Below the pieces are notes generated by a model. That model was not told the origin of the DNA and made no database searches. It saw only the letters and a program-made list of their open reading frames with translations. From Atrichornis clamosus (Eukaryota; Chordata; Aves; Passeriformes; Menuridae): a stretch of 64,000 bases of DNA. The DNA lies in contig WBMZ01003074.1 in the NCBI GenBank assembly GCA_013400975.1, positions 98,770 to 162,769 of the forward strand. The letters are read 5' to 3'. The position numbers and the translations under genes are program-made. The stretch's first letter is position 1. Each line of letters opens with the position of its first letter. This document shows, piece after piece, positions 1 to 10,550 of this stretch.

Positions 1-1564
1 GTGGGCCCTGCACACGTAATTCCCTGCGTCCTGAGCCGTGGCTGCCCGAATGACCAAGGTGCCATTCTCCAGCAGCAGGTACCTCCCGCTGACCTGCGGC
101 CGGTCCAGCACGCGGCCCCCCGGCAGCGTCCACGCCATCCTGGGCTTGGGGCTCCCATTGGCCAGGCAGGGAAGTGATAAAGGCTCCCCACTGACCCCCT
201 TCACCAGCCCTGCAGGGCGGGTGAGGATACTGGGCTTCTGGGCTACCTCCAGGAGGATCAGCTTTTCAATGTAGCCAACCTTGTTCCGGGCAGCACAGCG
301 GTACCGCCCAGCTCGGTGTCTCTCGGGATTATAGATGGTCAGGGTCCCATTGCTTCCTGTGAAAAACTGGGATGTCTTGATGCTGCTGGAAAACCACGTG
401 CCATTGGGCAGCATCCAGCTTATATCTGGGGGAGGATTTCCATCCACAGAACAGTTCAGTGTGATAGTTTTCCCAGGTTTTGCTATTATTTTTTCGTTGA
501 ATGGGTTTTTGAACATTGGTCGCCGTAGCATTTCTGTGACTTCCAGCTGCACCACCAGCACACTCTCTCCCCCATCGTTACGTGCCACACAGATAAATTC
601 CGCTGTGTCTGAAGGCCTGATGTTCCGAATCTCAAGTGTCCCATTTTTGTGCACTGCAATCCTGCTCCCATAATATGGGGCCGTTAGGAAAATGTTATCA
701 GGCATGATCCACATAATCTGAGGGGGAGGCGTCCCTTCTGCCCGGCAGTCGATGTGCTTCTTCGAGTGCCTCACTGCCGTCACCTTCATGATTGTTTTGT
801 TCCTGTATAAACCGTTTATGATGGGGGGTTTAGCAGCCACATGCAGCTTATGCAGTTTGGTGTCATCCCCGCCAGGGTTCCGAGCCACACACATGTACTC
901 CCCAGCATCCAGCAGTTTGGCGTGGCTGATGGAGAGAGAGCCATTGGTGTGCAGGGAGTGCCTATCTGTGGATGAGGAGATCATCTCACCTGAAGGCAGC
1001 AACCAGAACATCTGCGGCCTGGGTTCTCCAGCAGCCTCACAGTCCAGCAGTGCTGTGTCTCCAGCTATCACTGTCATGTATGTCTTGTAATTGTGCTTTA
1101 TCTGAGGGGCTGCCATGATGACTGTGACGTGGATCTTCATCTCATCCCTCCCCAGCGTGTTTTGGGCATAGCACGTGTAATCTCCTCCTTCTGTCACTCC
1201 AGCTTTGTTGAGGTACAGAGTCCCATTGTCAAAGAGGATGTACCTGCGAGACCTGTGTCTGCTGTCATCTGCCAGCATCACGTTGTTGACCACTGTCCCG
1301 TCTGGCAGGCCCCAGGATATTTCCGGTGGGGGTGACCCTGAGGCCTTGCAGTCCACTCTGAAATCCTTGCCGTATGGCACCAGTTTCTTGAACTGCTGTT
1401 TGTGGTCAATCTTGGCTGGTTTCATTGTGATGCTGACTTTCATCAGTATCAAATCATCCCCAATTCTGTTTCTAGCGACACACAGATAGTCACCTGCATC
1501 CTTTTCTGTAACTGCCTCAATAGCCAAGGATCCATTGGGGTAGACGTGGATCCGACTTCCCATC
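1..1564 (-). CDS. IGSF10: IGSF10 exon encoding Ig6 to Ig11 (partial, cut by window start)
   Basis: The acceptor CACAACAG at 1565-1566 is followed by RIHVYPNGSLAIE, the second half of Ig6. The frame stays open for 1564 nt to position 1. Ig7 (from AKIDHK), Ig8 (from AAPQIK), Ig9 (from KPPIINGLY), Ig10 (from RRPMFKNPF) and Ig11 (from KPSILTRP) can each be read, with paired Cys, a core Trp and NGT/NGS N-glycosylation sites. The window ends just after the second Cys of Ig11 (NYVCRAH). Ig12 and the stop codon are outside. Confidence 0.93.
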
Positions 1565-4500
1565 CTGTTGTGGGGGGAGAGAGAGGAGAAGAATTATGGA
1601 AGCAAGTGCTGGGGGTGAACACTGAGCACTGGAAGGGACTGAAGGTGTTAACAGCATGATACAGCACAGAAGCTCTTTCCAAAGGCACTGTGCCCACGCC
1701 ATCTGCCCGCCCAATGGGTCCTAACCTGTGGTCAGTGTCCATTTTGGTGCCATGTGGATGTGAGCGGTGCTGACTCTGCTGGGAACACCCTGAGCTGGGG
1801 TCTCTCTCCCAAGGCAAAGGTGAAGTGAAGGGGCAGGGGGAGACCCCCAAAGATAGACTTGTCAGAGACTAAAGAAACCTGTCCCTCCTGAGCCCAACGT
1901 CACAAATCTGCTACAAATAACTTCTCCTCCTCTAAACTGACAGCAGTCAGCCAGTGCCTGGTAACAGTAGTTCCCTTAATTCAAATATGACTTGAGGAGA
2001 CCTCACCCGCTTATGACAAGTGATGTGATCTGTTATTAGATGTATAACAACAACCCATTAGCATAGATGTTTCACCATTGTTAAATGCTTAAAAATTAGT
2101 TCAGTCCACAGTGTTTTAGTGCTGTAATAGGCTCTCATGTGAGCACCAGAGGAGGCAGTTTGAAGTTCCAAACAGGTGGAGAAAAAAAAAGGCTCATACC
2201 TGTGCCACTGATCCACGACGGCCTTGGAGGGCAGCCTCCAGATTATGCTGGGCTTAGGCTCCCCGGTTGCTGTACAGTTCAGAAGCAACTTATCCCCTAA
2301 ATTCAGCCGAGTCAGTTCTTCAGAGGCAACGGCTATTTTTGGAAGCGTCTCTCTGTGCTCCACCACGAGGCTGACCACCCTCCTGTCCGAGCCCGTGGAG
2401 CTCGTGGCTATGCACTCGTAGTTGCCACTGTCGGACGGGGTGATGCTGCCCAGGTGGAAGGTGCCGTTGGAGAACAGGAACAGCCTCGTGTGCACCAACT
2501 GCAGGGGTTTCACCACCGTGCCGTCAGGGAGGACCCAGTGCACGGTGGGCTGAGGCTTCCCTTGCACTGTGCAAGGCAGTTTCAGGCTTTCCCCCATCAT
2601 TGCTGCCACACTTTGTCTCTTCTCCTCCAGGATGGTGGGAGGGGCTGCGACAACCTGCAGCTTCACAGCCAGCGTGTCGGTGCCCGCGGGGTTGTTGGCC
2701 AAGCATGCATAGAGGCCCCTGTCATAAACAGTGACCTCCCGGATAACTAAAGTGCCGTCCGGTTCCACGTGAACTTTGTCATTTCCCATGGAGGAGCTGG
2801 AGAGGTGGGTTTTATTCGCCAGAACCCAGGTGATGGTTGGAGGGGGCCTGGCCTCAGCCTTGCACGCCACTGCCACGGTGTTCCCGGAGTGGGCGGTGAG
2901 CAGGCGGTGCCGGCTGCCAGCGATGCGGGGCGGGTAGGCCACCACGGCCAGGGTGACCGGGAGCCGCGCCACGCCGTGCGCGTTGGCCGCAGTGCACAGG
3001 TACCGCCCGCTGTCCTGCGGCCCGGCCCGCGGGATGGACAGTGTCCCGTTGGCAAACACGGCCCACCTGCCGGCACCGCGCTCCGCCGCGCCCGGCCCTG
3101 CGGAACAGCGCAGCACGTCAGAACCTGCCCCTCGACACCCACTCCCTGTCCGGGTCTGCTTTGCCCAAATAACCACGACAACAGTGATAAGACAGAGATA
3201 AAGCAGAGTATTTTACATATAGAGTGACAAAGCTTTAAATTAAGAACAAAGTAGAGGCCCTAGCAGAGACAAATTTGGATAAAGCAGATGGAGCTTTGCA
3301 ATCCAAACCTAGACAGCTGTAACTGGATTTGAGGGGTTTTTACCAGAGATTTTTCTTTTCACTTGTCTCACTGTTCTGGAATAGCAGGTAATGTACAGTA
3401 AATATTGAATTCTTCCCAGAATAAGCAAGGAATTAAACTTTTTTTTTTCGTTTCCCTAAAGAGCTGTTCCAGAAGCAGCACTAAGATGCTCCAGCAAGTG
3501 CTGGGGTCTCTGTCTTTGTCACTGTTTCCAAGTTCACCTTTCACTGGTACTTCACAGTGCTCTGAAATGAGGCAATGCTTGAGGCTGGCACACAGAACAA
3601 GTGCCAAATGACCAGACTAACAGAAGGTAAATTCTAGAGGTTTATTGAGCTCACCTGGTGATATCTTGGTCCACTGTATTATTGGACGGGGGTTCCCAGT
3701 AGCTTCACAAGGAATAAAAGCATCGGAATTTGCCAGGAGAGTGAAAGCAGCCAATTTCCCTCCAATTATTCTGGGCTTTGAAAAATGATTTCTGTGTGCA
3801 GAGCCCAAGGTGATGGGATTGGGGGTGGTGGTGGTGGTTTCTTGATCTTGTCTCCTTTCAGACCAGCCACTGAGAGAGCCGTCCTTGGCCCCTCCCCATG
3901 GAGATGTGATCTGGGATGATTTCAGTGTGGTCAGTGTCCTGAGAGTCAGCGTGTTGCCCCTCTCCGTGCCTTTGGTAGGTTGCTTGGGCCAGAGATTGGC
4001 ATCGCCCCTGGGAGGCAAGGAGGGTCTCGCCGTGTGTGCAGGCGGCACAGCTGCGGTCGGGGCGGGCAGGGGGGTGGGATGCTGAGTGCTGGGAGCAGTG
4101 ACTGCAGCAGGAGCACTTGACATGGTTCTCACTGGGAATGTGGGCTGTGCTGCCTGGTTTTCCTGGATAACTCCCTCCCCCATTTTCAGATAGGATTTTC
4201 TTCCTGCTGTGGCAGTGGCTCTGACATGCTGAGCAGGTACTGACCCCAGTGTGGCACTGACTGCAGCAGGTTGGGCACTCGTGGCATCAGGAGGCTCATC
4301 CAGCAGTGGTGAGGTTTGGAGAGCCATGATGGGGTTCTGGGCAGGACTGAGGGGTGGTGACATGGCCAACTGGATGTTCCTGTGTGTGACTGGTGCAGTT
4401 TGGAGTGCTGTGGTGGGGCTCTGAGCAGTCGGACTGCCTGGCACTGACGCGGCTGACTGGGCATTCCTGCGGGTGACCAGGATTGCCGATGTCCGCGTGG

Positions 4501-7500
4501 CTGCCGTGGGCCACTGAGGTGCCTCTGGGGTGTCAGGGATCCACAGTGCCAGTGTTTTGGTCACAGAGACTGTGCTGACGCTCCCAGGGAGAGGTTTGGC
4601 AGGTGTGAGGCTTGGAGGTACAGCTGGTGATGTAACTGCTGTCACCACGGGGGTGGCTGTGGTGCTGTGGGCTGCAGCCACACGCTGTGGGGCAGATGTT
4701 TTAGGAGGCCTCTTCCTCCTTCGACCTCTCCTTCCTCCTGCTCTGAATATTTTACTTTTGCTGAGTCTGGTGTCAGTTTGAGGAGTAGTAACAGGTATAA
4801 CTGTTGGCTTCAAACCCATTACACCCATCCCATTGGTTGCAATAGTGGCAGTGCCTTTTGCAGTGATAGACATGACTGTGGTAGCAGCTTTTTGTCTTGC
4901 ACTATGTTCATTTTCCTCTTCCCTGAGGAATGCTGTATTTTGATGGGTACCCACGGGGTGCTCCAATGGCATATTTATGGTGGAGGGGGAAGACAGGGGT
5001 GCTTCTGGGCTAAATGGATTGATGGAACTGCTTAAAGTATTTAACGTTGGTACACTTAATACATAGTTCATATTCAGCTGAACACCTGCAGCCACAGTTG
5101 TATTTCCTCTGGCAAGCCCTGGGCTCCCAAAATTATATCGGTGCTCCTTCATGCTTGGGATACGTCCTGGTCTAACAATTCGTCTCCGACCAGAAATTTT
5201 CCTTCGTCTTCCATAGTGCTGCTGGAGCTGGGGTGTACGAGTTGGAACATCCTGGATAACCCAAATTTGCTGATGAGAAGTGATGGTCGAGGCCAGTGGT
5301 GGCTTAGGGGTTCCCCTTTTCTGAGTGCTATGAAAATAAATGGGACCAAATTCAGGGCTTGGTGCACTGACTGTCACCACGGGGGTCTGGTGATCTATTT
5401 TGATGGAAACCTTATCAATAGACTCAGTAAAAATATGTAGCTTGTCTGCTGTGTTTTGGGGAGTTACAGCCTTGCTGGTGTCTGTAGCTTCTGTCATGGC
5501 TGTCATGGATGCAGATTTTAGATGCTGGTTATTGCTTTTCCCTGAACAGATCGACCTTTGCCCAGCAGGGAAGAGTGTGGGCGTTCCACTTGCTCCACTC
5601 GATGCAGTTGATTGTTTTACACCACTTGCTGATATTTGTCTCAAATCAGGTCTTTCCCATGAGTCTGTAGGTTTTGGGTATGTTTGCAGCCTTGTGCTGC
5701 CAGGTGACACAGAGTGTGGCAGAGGAGAGGGTTGGGGAGTTGCTGCCTCTGTGACCAGGAGGGGAGTCTTCCTGGCAGGAGTGTGATTCATCCTCTCCTC
5801 AGGCCCTGCAGTGATAGTGTGTTCCATGACTCTCCCCAGAGCAGATACTGGGGATCTCTCTTTTGCTGGTATCATGAATTCTTCTGGAGATACAAGATCA
5901 CCAGATGTCTCCTCCTCATCCTCAGGTGCCTCTAAGAACTTATAGACTTGACTGGGTGTTTCTGTTGCAACTTCTCCTCGTTTGTCTGTTGCTGTTGAGT
6001 TCCTCTTTGTTTTCTCCAACAAGGCTGCCCAGCGCTGTGGATCAACTCTCCTGCCTGAGGAAACAAACTGCCTCCTGTGTCCTCTGAACCTCCTGCCTGT
6101 TCTGTCCCTGCAGGGCCAGAAGGGCATTTTCCCGTGGCTGTTCCTTTGACATGCGCTCTGCGTGCCCCGGCTGCTGGATGCTGAGGCAGCGGATTCCAGA
6201 GGAGCTGTCAGGGTGGCTGGAGTGGCTGAGGGATGTCTCTGTGCTGCAGCAGGGCTCAGCACTGCATTGCCAGAGCCCTCTTCCCACTCTCCCACAGCTC
6301 CATGCTTTTTCTTTGGAGCAGTTCCATCCTGTCTCACTAGCACTTGGAAAACCAAAAGATCCACTCCGTACTGGTTGGCTGCAACACATCGGAAGTAGCC
6401 GCTGTCTCGCTCTGTCACCCCTTGTATTCTCAAGGTGCCATTGTCAAAAATATGCTTGTTTGCTCCAGAGTGACGAAGAACTGTGTGCTCGGGTAACACC
6501 CAGGCCACGGTAGCGTCCGGAGCAGCCGTGGATGTGCAGGGAAGGTGGAGTGAGCTGCCGGGAGCAGCCGAGAGCTGGGCTCCATTTATGCCGTTGTGTT
6601 CCACGTGAGGATCCAGCACCGTAACTCGGAAGGTGAGAGCGTCGGCGTCGGCGCGGTTTGTGGCGATGCAGTGGTAGAGCCCCGTGTCAAACACGTCAGC
6701 CGTGCGCAGCGACAGCGTCCCGGTGCTCAGGACTAGGATTCTCCCATCCTCGCTGATGTGAGGAGCTCGCACTTTGCTCCCGTCGGCCAATATCCACTCC
6801 ACAGCAGGGGCTGGCTCCCCAGCTGCCTGGCACCCCAGTTCCACAGTGCCCCCGACGAGCACCGTGTGCTCAGTTTGGGTGCTGTTGTCCCTGGAAATGA
6901 TGGCCCAGCTGTTTCTCACCTGGTTTTTGTCAGCACTGGGCAGACTGATCTGGGCCTCGCTGGAGTAGCGGATGTGCAGCGTGCTGAGCGTGGTGGCTGT
7001 CCTGTCCAGCTGCAGGGCCACTTTGCTCTGCAGCAGCCAGGCTGGGTCAGCTCTCAGATCAGCCTCAATATTGGTGAAAAGTTCATCTTTCTCAGTGTAG
7101 ATCTGCTTGTATTTGTAGCTAATAAAAGGCATGTCAGTTGCCTGTGCAGTTTGCTCCAATTTCAAGGGAGAATTGCTGTACAGTGCCAGGATGCTCCACA
7201 GCTGCTGGATGTGTCCATAATCGATGCCACACACCAGGAATGCCGAGAACGAGGTTCTGAGCACTGTGCTGCTGCCATCTTGGTCAAATGAGATCGGAGA
7301 CATTTCTTTAGGTTTTTGGACGTTGCAAACCAAGTTGCCTCGATTTCCTGCTTGGTCAGTCATATTCAAAACCACAGATCCTATCGGGGCTATGAAGTCC
7401 TTGGCAGACATGGAACTGAAATCCCCATCGTCTGGCACTGTGAGGTTTCTGGATTTCAGGGAGTCACGTATGACTGGCTTAGTGCAGGTGAGAGATGCAG

Positions 7501-10496
7501 AAGCAAGATCCACTAAGCTTTTCCCATTATGATTTTTGGGACTAGCACAGACTGGGCATTGCTGGACACCGGAACTTCTCTCTTTTCTGCACTTTATAAC
7601 ATCTGAAGGGAAAAAAACTTCAGTAAGCTTCTGTGCTGCAAGTTATAGTATTAAAAATGACCTACAGCTTGTAACAAGTGGTTCTTTTGAAAAAAATAAG
7701 ACCAAATCTTGAAGTGATGTATGAACAGCAGCAGCAGAGAAAGTCCTTGAGTCCCTTGAGTTCCTTATTCTTTTTTAAAGAATCAAGTGCAATGTGGTCC
7801 TTGCTCCTGCCAATTCCATAAAAGTTAGCTTATTCCCTGTGGATTCTGCTGGTGCACAGAAGCTTTGGACTGGCCAAGTTCTCCATTAAGGAAAGCTGCA
7901 CTTGGGAATGTGCTAAGGCTGCAAGACTAATTTAATCTGGGAAACTGAGTGGTATTAATCTTTTTATCCTGATTACACACATCTACAACAACCCTATCAC
8001 CCAGTCTTTTCTGGAAAAATGCATAGATGAATAAAGGACAATTACATGTATCAGGAAGAATAAGATGCTACAACAGGATTAAAGAGCATAAACAAAGCCT
8101 TCAGCTCACCTGGTCTCTCCTGTGCCCACTCTGCCAACCCCTGCAGGCTGCAATCACAGGACCAGGGGTTTCCATGGAGGTAAATGCTCTCGAGCTCTGA
8201 CATGTAGGAAAACATTTCTTGTGGAAGTGAAGTCAGCACATTGTCAGACAGAGAGATGTGCTTCAGGAAGGATATTTTGAATATTTGACTATAGCGCAAG
8301 GTGACAAAAGTGTCTGGATGCAGCTGCCGAAGTAAATTTCCATCCAGGTGGACCAACCTCAAGGAAGTGAGGCCATAGAAAACGTTGGGATTCACAAATT
8401 CAATTTGATTGTGGTCCATATGCAGCCGTACCAAGCTGTTCAGGCCATAGAATACATCCTGCTGAAGCACTCTGACCTTGTTGTAACTCATTTTTAAGAC
8501 CTGCTCATGAAAAAGTAACAAGTGCATAATATTAAGCCATATTAAAGTTATAAGAACCCTAATAAATGCTGCTGATGGTTGCTCTGTGCAGTGAAAGTCC
8601 TTCACCAGACCAGGAATGCCAGGGAACTGGAGTGTCTTTAAAGCACTGAAGTGTTTATTTGCAATGTGGTAAGTTTCTGTGCTGTGGTGGCCTTTTTTTC
8701 CATGACGGTTAGAAAGGGATAGGATGTGCTGAAGGGAAAGGGAAATCTCAATGGTAAACAATGCTCAAAAAACCCCAAACTGACTAAAAAATTAACAGTG
8801 ACAAGTTTCCTTTCTTGGACACAGTACTTGGAGCTCTGCAATCTTTCTCCCCTGTATGAAAGAGAGTTTTGACTGCAGTTGCCTGCTAAGATACAGCTGA
8901 CAGATATCTACCTTTACACTGTACCTGAGTGCCCACCTGGGAAGGAAAGACATTTCCCAATAGGATACTGGATCTTGAAGGCTGGTGACTTTCACATGGA
9001 CACGGTAAGAAACAGCAAACCAAAATGCTGCAGACAGCTGCTCAGTGGCTGTTCGCTGGTATCACTGGAAGTTGTTTTAAGTCATAACAAAAAGTAACCT
9101 TGGGTCATTTAGTTCTTACCTGTAGTGAACGTAAATCACGGAACACCTGCTCAGGGATCATATTGATCTCATTGCTGTGCAGCATCAGTAACTCCAGTTT
9201 CTCCAGGCCAGCAAAGTCCGCAGGGCTCAGTTTTCGCAGGCTGTTGTAGCTGTAAGGGATGGATTTAGTCAGCCCCACTTCACACCTTTTAAATCCGACC
9301 AGTCCAAAACAAAAGAACCACTCTTTGGGAATGGCTAAATGTAGGCAGCACTTCCCTTTGCCAAGATGGAAATTTAAGTCATTCCTTCACGTTAGCACAA
9401 AAGGTGGCCACTTTTCCAGGACAGTGTTCTGATGCCTAATTCCCAGTGGATGGAGAGAGTGATAGCAAGCACGAACCACATCTGTCTGACAGAGTGTTCA
9501 CTTTGCTACCACTTCAATGAAAAATTCCTTGTACATTTTCTGCAGACACAGCTGGATGATCCAAAGTTTATACGTATCAAAAGGGATACACAGATCAGAC
9601 AAATATTGCTGATGGGTCTTGTCATTTGATTTAAGACAGAGGACACTGGCTGGAAACTGCATGAAGGGGCTGGACCAGCCTGGGTATGGCCCATTCCCTG
9701 CTCCTTTAATCACACACAGAACAGAACCACCATCGAGGCTGACATGGCCAGACAAGTGAAATTTCCCCTGAACTCGGCAGATGAAAGCATAGACTCTAGT
9801 GCTGTGGGACATTCTAAGTCACAGAATTACAGAATAGTCTGAATTGGAAGGGACTCAGAAGGATCACTGAGTCCAAACCTGTGACCTTGGCATTACATCA
9901 CAGCAAAGTCTCTGCAGATTTTAATACATGTACTCCTTTTCCAGCCCCCTTTCTGAGCTCTGAACTATGCTGTCCCAGAGAGAAATCTATTTGAGGCTCG
10001 TTCCAAGTTCCATGTTACAGATGCAAAATGTTCAGGTAATATAAAGGAAAGTTAAGTTCCAAACTTTCTGAAGTTCTCATGTGCCCTGTGCTAGATCCCC
10101 AAAATTTCCCCTTAGTGTGGGTGGTCTCAGACTTTGCTGGCTGTGACTGCAGCCACTGCTGAGCACTGCAGAACATTAAGCTCTACAGATTTACTTATTG
10201 CTTTCGTTAATTTTTAGCCCTAAGTCTGTAAACTTAATTATTGCTCTGCGAGGTGTTGCAAGGCAACTGGTCCGAGTGTTGCAATCCCGGCGCTCCACGT
10301 ACCCCAGGTTGATGCGCTGCACGTCGCGGGGGATGCGCGGGGGGACGGCGGTGAAGTAGCGGAAGGTGCAGTGGAGCTCGGCGGGGCCGTGGCAGGCGCA
10401 GGGCCGGGGACAGGCGCTGATGCCCGGGAGGGTGGCCAGGCAGGCGGCCAGGAGGGTGGCCAGCCAGCGGGCGCGTTCCCTGCGCGGGGCCCCCAT
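1..10496 (-). CDS. IGSF10: Immunoglobulin superfamily member 10, 3' end off window
   Basis: Large secreted extracellular-matrix protein with LRRs, a mucin-like middle and Ig C2 domains. Coding exons on the minus strand: 10496-10303, 9249-9120, 8500-8110, 7602-3655, 3097-2200 and 1564-1 (cut by the window). Splice phases agree at every junction, giving 2375 open codons without a frameshift or stop. Visible parts: signal peptide (about 1-27), Cys-rich LRRNT, LRRs (about 60-220), LRRCT, Ig1 (about 482-568), Ig2 (580-661), a Ser/Thr/Pro-rich region (about 670-1510), then Ig3 to Ig11. Human IGSF10 has 12 Ig domains, so the last one lies left of position 1. Family knowledge: also called CMF608; human variants are linked to delayed puberty through GnRH-neuron migration. 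The relative MXRA5 has the same layout, but the flanking AADAC and SUCNR1 and the residue-level match favour IGSF10. Confidence 0.95.
1565..2199 (-). other. IGSF10 intron between Ig6 halves
   Basis: A 635-bp GT-AG intron. Its sequence is unremarkable and I see no repeat or gene in it. Confidence 0.85.
2200..3097 (-). CDS. IGSF10: IGSF10 exon encoding Ig3 to Ig6
   Basis: An 898-nt exon in phases 1 to 2 with donor GTATGA (2199). It encodes the rest of Ig3 (FANGTLSI and DSGRYLCTAAN), Ig4 (from AYPPRI), Ig5 (from AAPPTI) and the first part of Ig6, each with the DxGxYxC signature. The 5' boundary is placed after TTCCGCAG because that keeps the phase. The 14 residues after that boundary are GC-rich and diverged, so the exact acceptor is less certain than the others. 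Confidence 0.88.
3098..3654 (-). other. IGSF10 intron within Ig3
   Basis: A 557-bp intron with GTGAGC donor and CCGCAG acceptor. Nothing else is recognisable. Confidence 0.8.
3655..7602 (-). CDS. IGSF10: IGSF10 giant exon: LRRCT, Ig1, Ig2, mucin-like region, start of Ig3
   Basis: A single 3948-nt exon (1315 codons) bounded by an acceptor at 7603-7604 and a GTGAGC donor at 3654. Order of content: the rest of the Cys-rich LRR cap with a CPVC pair; a linker with TNIEADLRADPAWL, a block conserved with human; Ig1 (Cys about 496 and 550); Ig2 (Cys about 594 and 644); about 840 residues rich in Ser, Thr, Pro and Ala with two multibasic clusters; and the first strands of Ig3. A long mucin-like exon of this kind characterises IGSF10 and MXRA5. 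Relative to my recollection of human IGSF10, the protein up to the window edge is roughly 130 residues shorter, mostly in this low-complexity part. Confidence 0.95.
7603..8109 (-). other. IGSF10 intron before the giant exon
   Basis: A 507-bp intron, AT-rich, with a polypyrimidine tract (CTTCAG) at its 3' end. No other feature seen. Confidence 0.85.
8110..8500 (-). CDS. IGSF10: IGSF10 exon encoding LRRs and start of the LRR C-terminal cap
   Basis: A 391-nt exon that begins after CAG at 8501 and ends at a GTGAGC donor (8109) in phase 1. It encodes consecutive LRRs (VLKMSYNKV, LHMDHNQIEFVNP, LVHLDGNLLRQLHPDTF) and the start of the cap (LHGNPWSCDC). Residues about 109-238. Confidence 0.94.
8501..9119 (-). 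other. IGSF10 intron within the LRR region
   Basis: A 619-bp intron with no recognisable repeat. Confidence 0.85.
9120..9249 (-). CDS. IGSF10: IGSF10 exon encoding leucine-rich repeats
   Basis: A 130-nt exon between a TTACAG acceptor (9250-9251) and a GTAAGA donor (9119). One base completes the split Gly codon and 43 codons follow, ending in phase 0. The translation carries LRR spacing with the stretch KLELLMLHSNEI, which matches human IGSF10 closely. Confidence 0.92.
9250..10302 (-). other. IGSF10 first coding-region intron
   Basis: A 1053-bp intron with GTACGT donor and TTACAG acceptor. It contains a CR1 tail fragment at about 9818-9905. Confidence 0.85.
9818..9905 (-). repeat. CR1 LINE 3'-end fragment
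   Basis: The plus strand reads CACAGAATTACAGAAT, then a diverged TTGGAAGGGACTC core and GAGTCCAAACC, the reverse complement of a CR1 3' terminus. Confidence 0.75.
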
Positions 10497-10550
10497 CCTG
10501 CGGGGATCCTACGCTGCCATCCCCAACAGCGGCGGCGGGCGGACGGGCTC
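10303..10550 (-). CDS. IGSF10: IGSF10 first coding exon (5' UTR plus signal peptide and LRRNT)
   Basis: The coding part is 10496-10303. The start ATG at 10496-10494 has A at -3 and G at +4, a strong context. The protein opens with a basic, then hydrophobic signal peptide (ATLLAACLATLPGISA), followed by a CPRPCAC cysteine cluster typical of an LRR N-terminal cap. The donor is GTACGT at 10302 and the exon ends in phase 2. On the 5' side a CCCTGCAG acceptor at 10551-10552 suggests that the leader is spliced from an upstream noncoding exon, so the exon probably begins at 10550. Confidence 0.88.
10509..10520 (-). promoter_or_regulatory. Three-codon upstream ORF in the IGSF10 leader
   Basis: On the minus strand the leader reads ATG GCA GCG TAG (Met-Ala-Ala-stop). 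It is in the same frame as the main start and ends 12 bases before it. Its ATG has G at -3 and G at +4, so scanning ribosomes could well use it. A repressive effect on IGSF10 translation is inferred, not shown. It matters only if transcripts include this leader, as the acceptor at 10551 suggests. Confidence 0.5.

Noticed and set aside
2058..2199. C-terminal extension of the same frame to a stop at 2058
   Set aside because: It runs past the GTATGA donor at 2199, and the next exon at 1564 resumes the Ig6 domain in phase.
3098..3176. N-terminal extension of the Ig3-Ig6 open frame starting with ATG at 3176
   Set aside because: It precedes the splice acceptor at 3098. The exon continues IGSF10 in the correct phase, so no separate start is needed.
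1..10496. MXRA5 as the identity of the LRR/Ig gene
   Set aside because: MXRA5 shares the architecture, but the residue-level similarity I can recall and the neighbours AADAC and SUCNR1 point to IGSF10.
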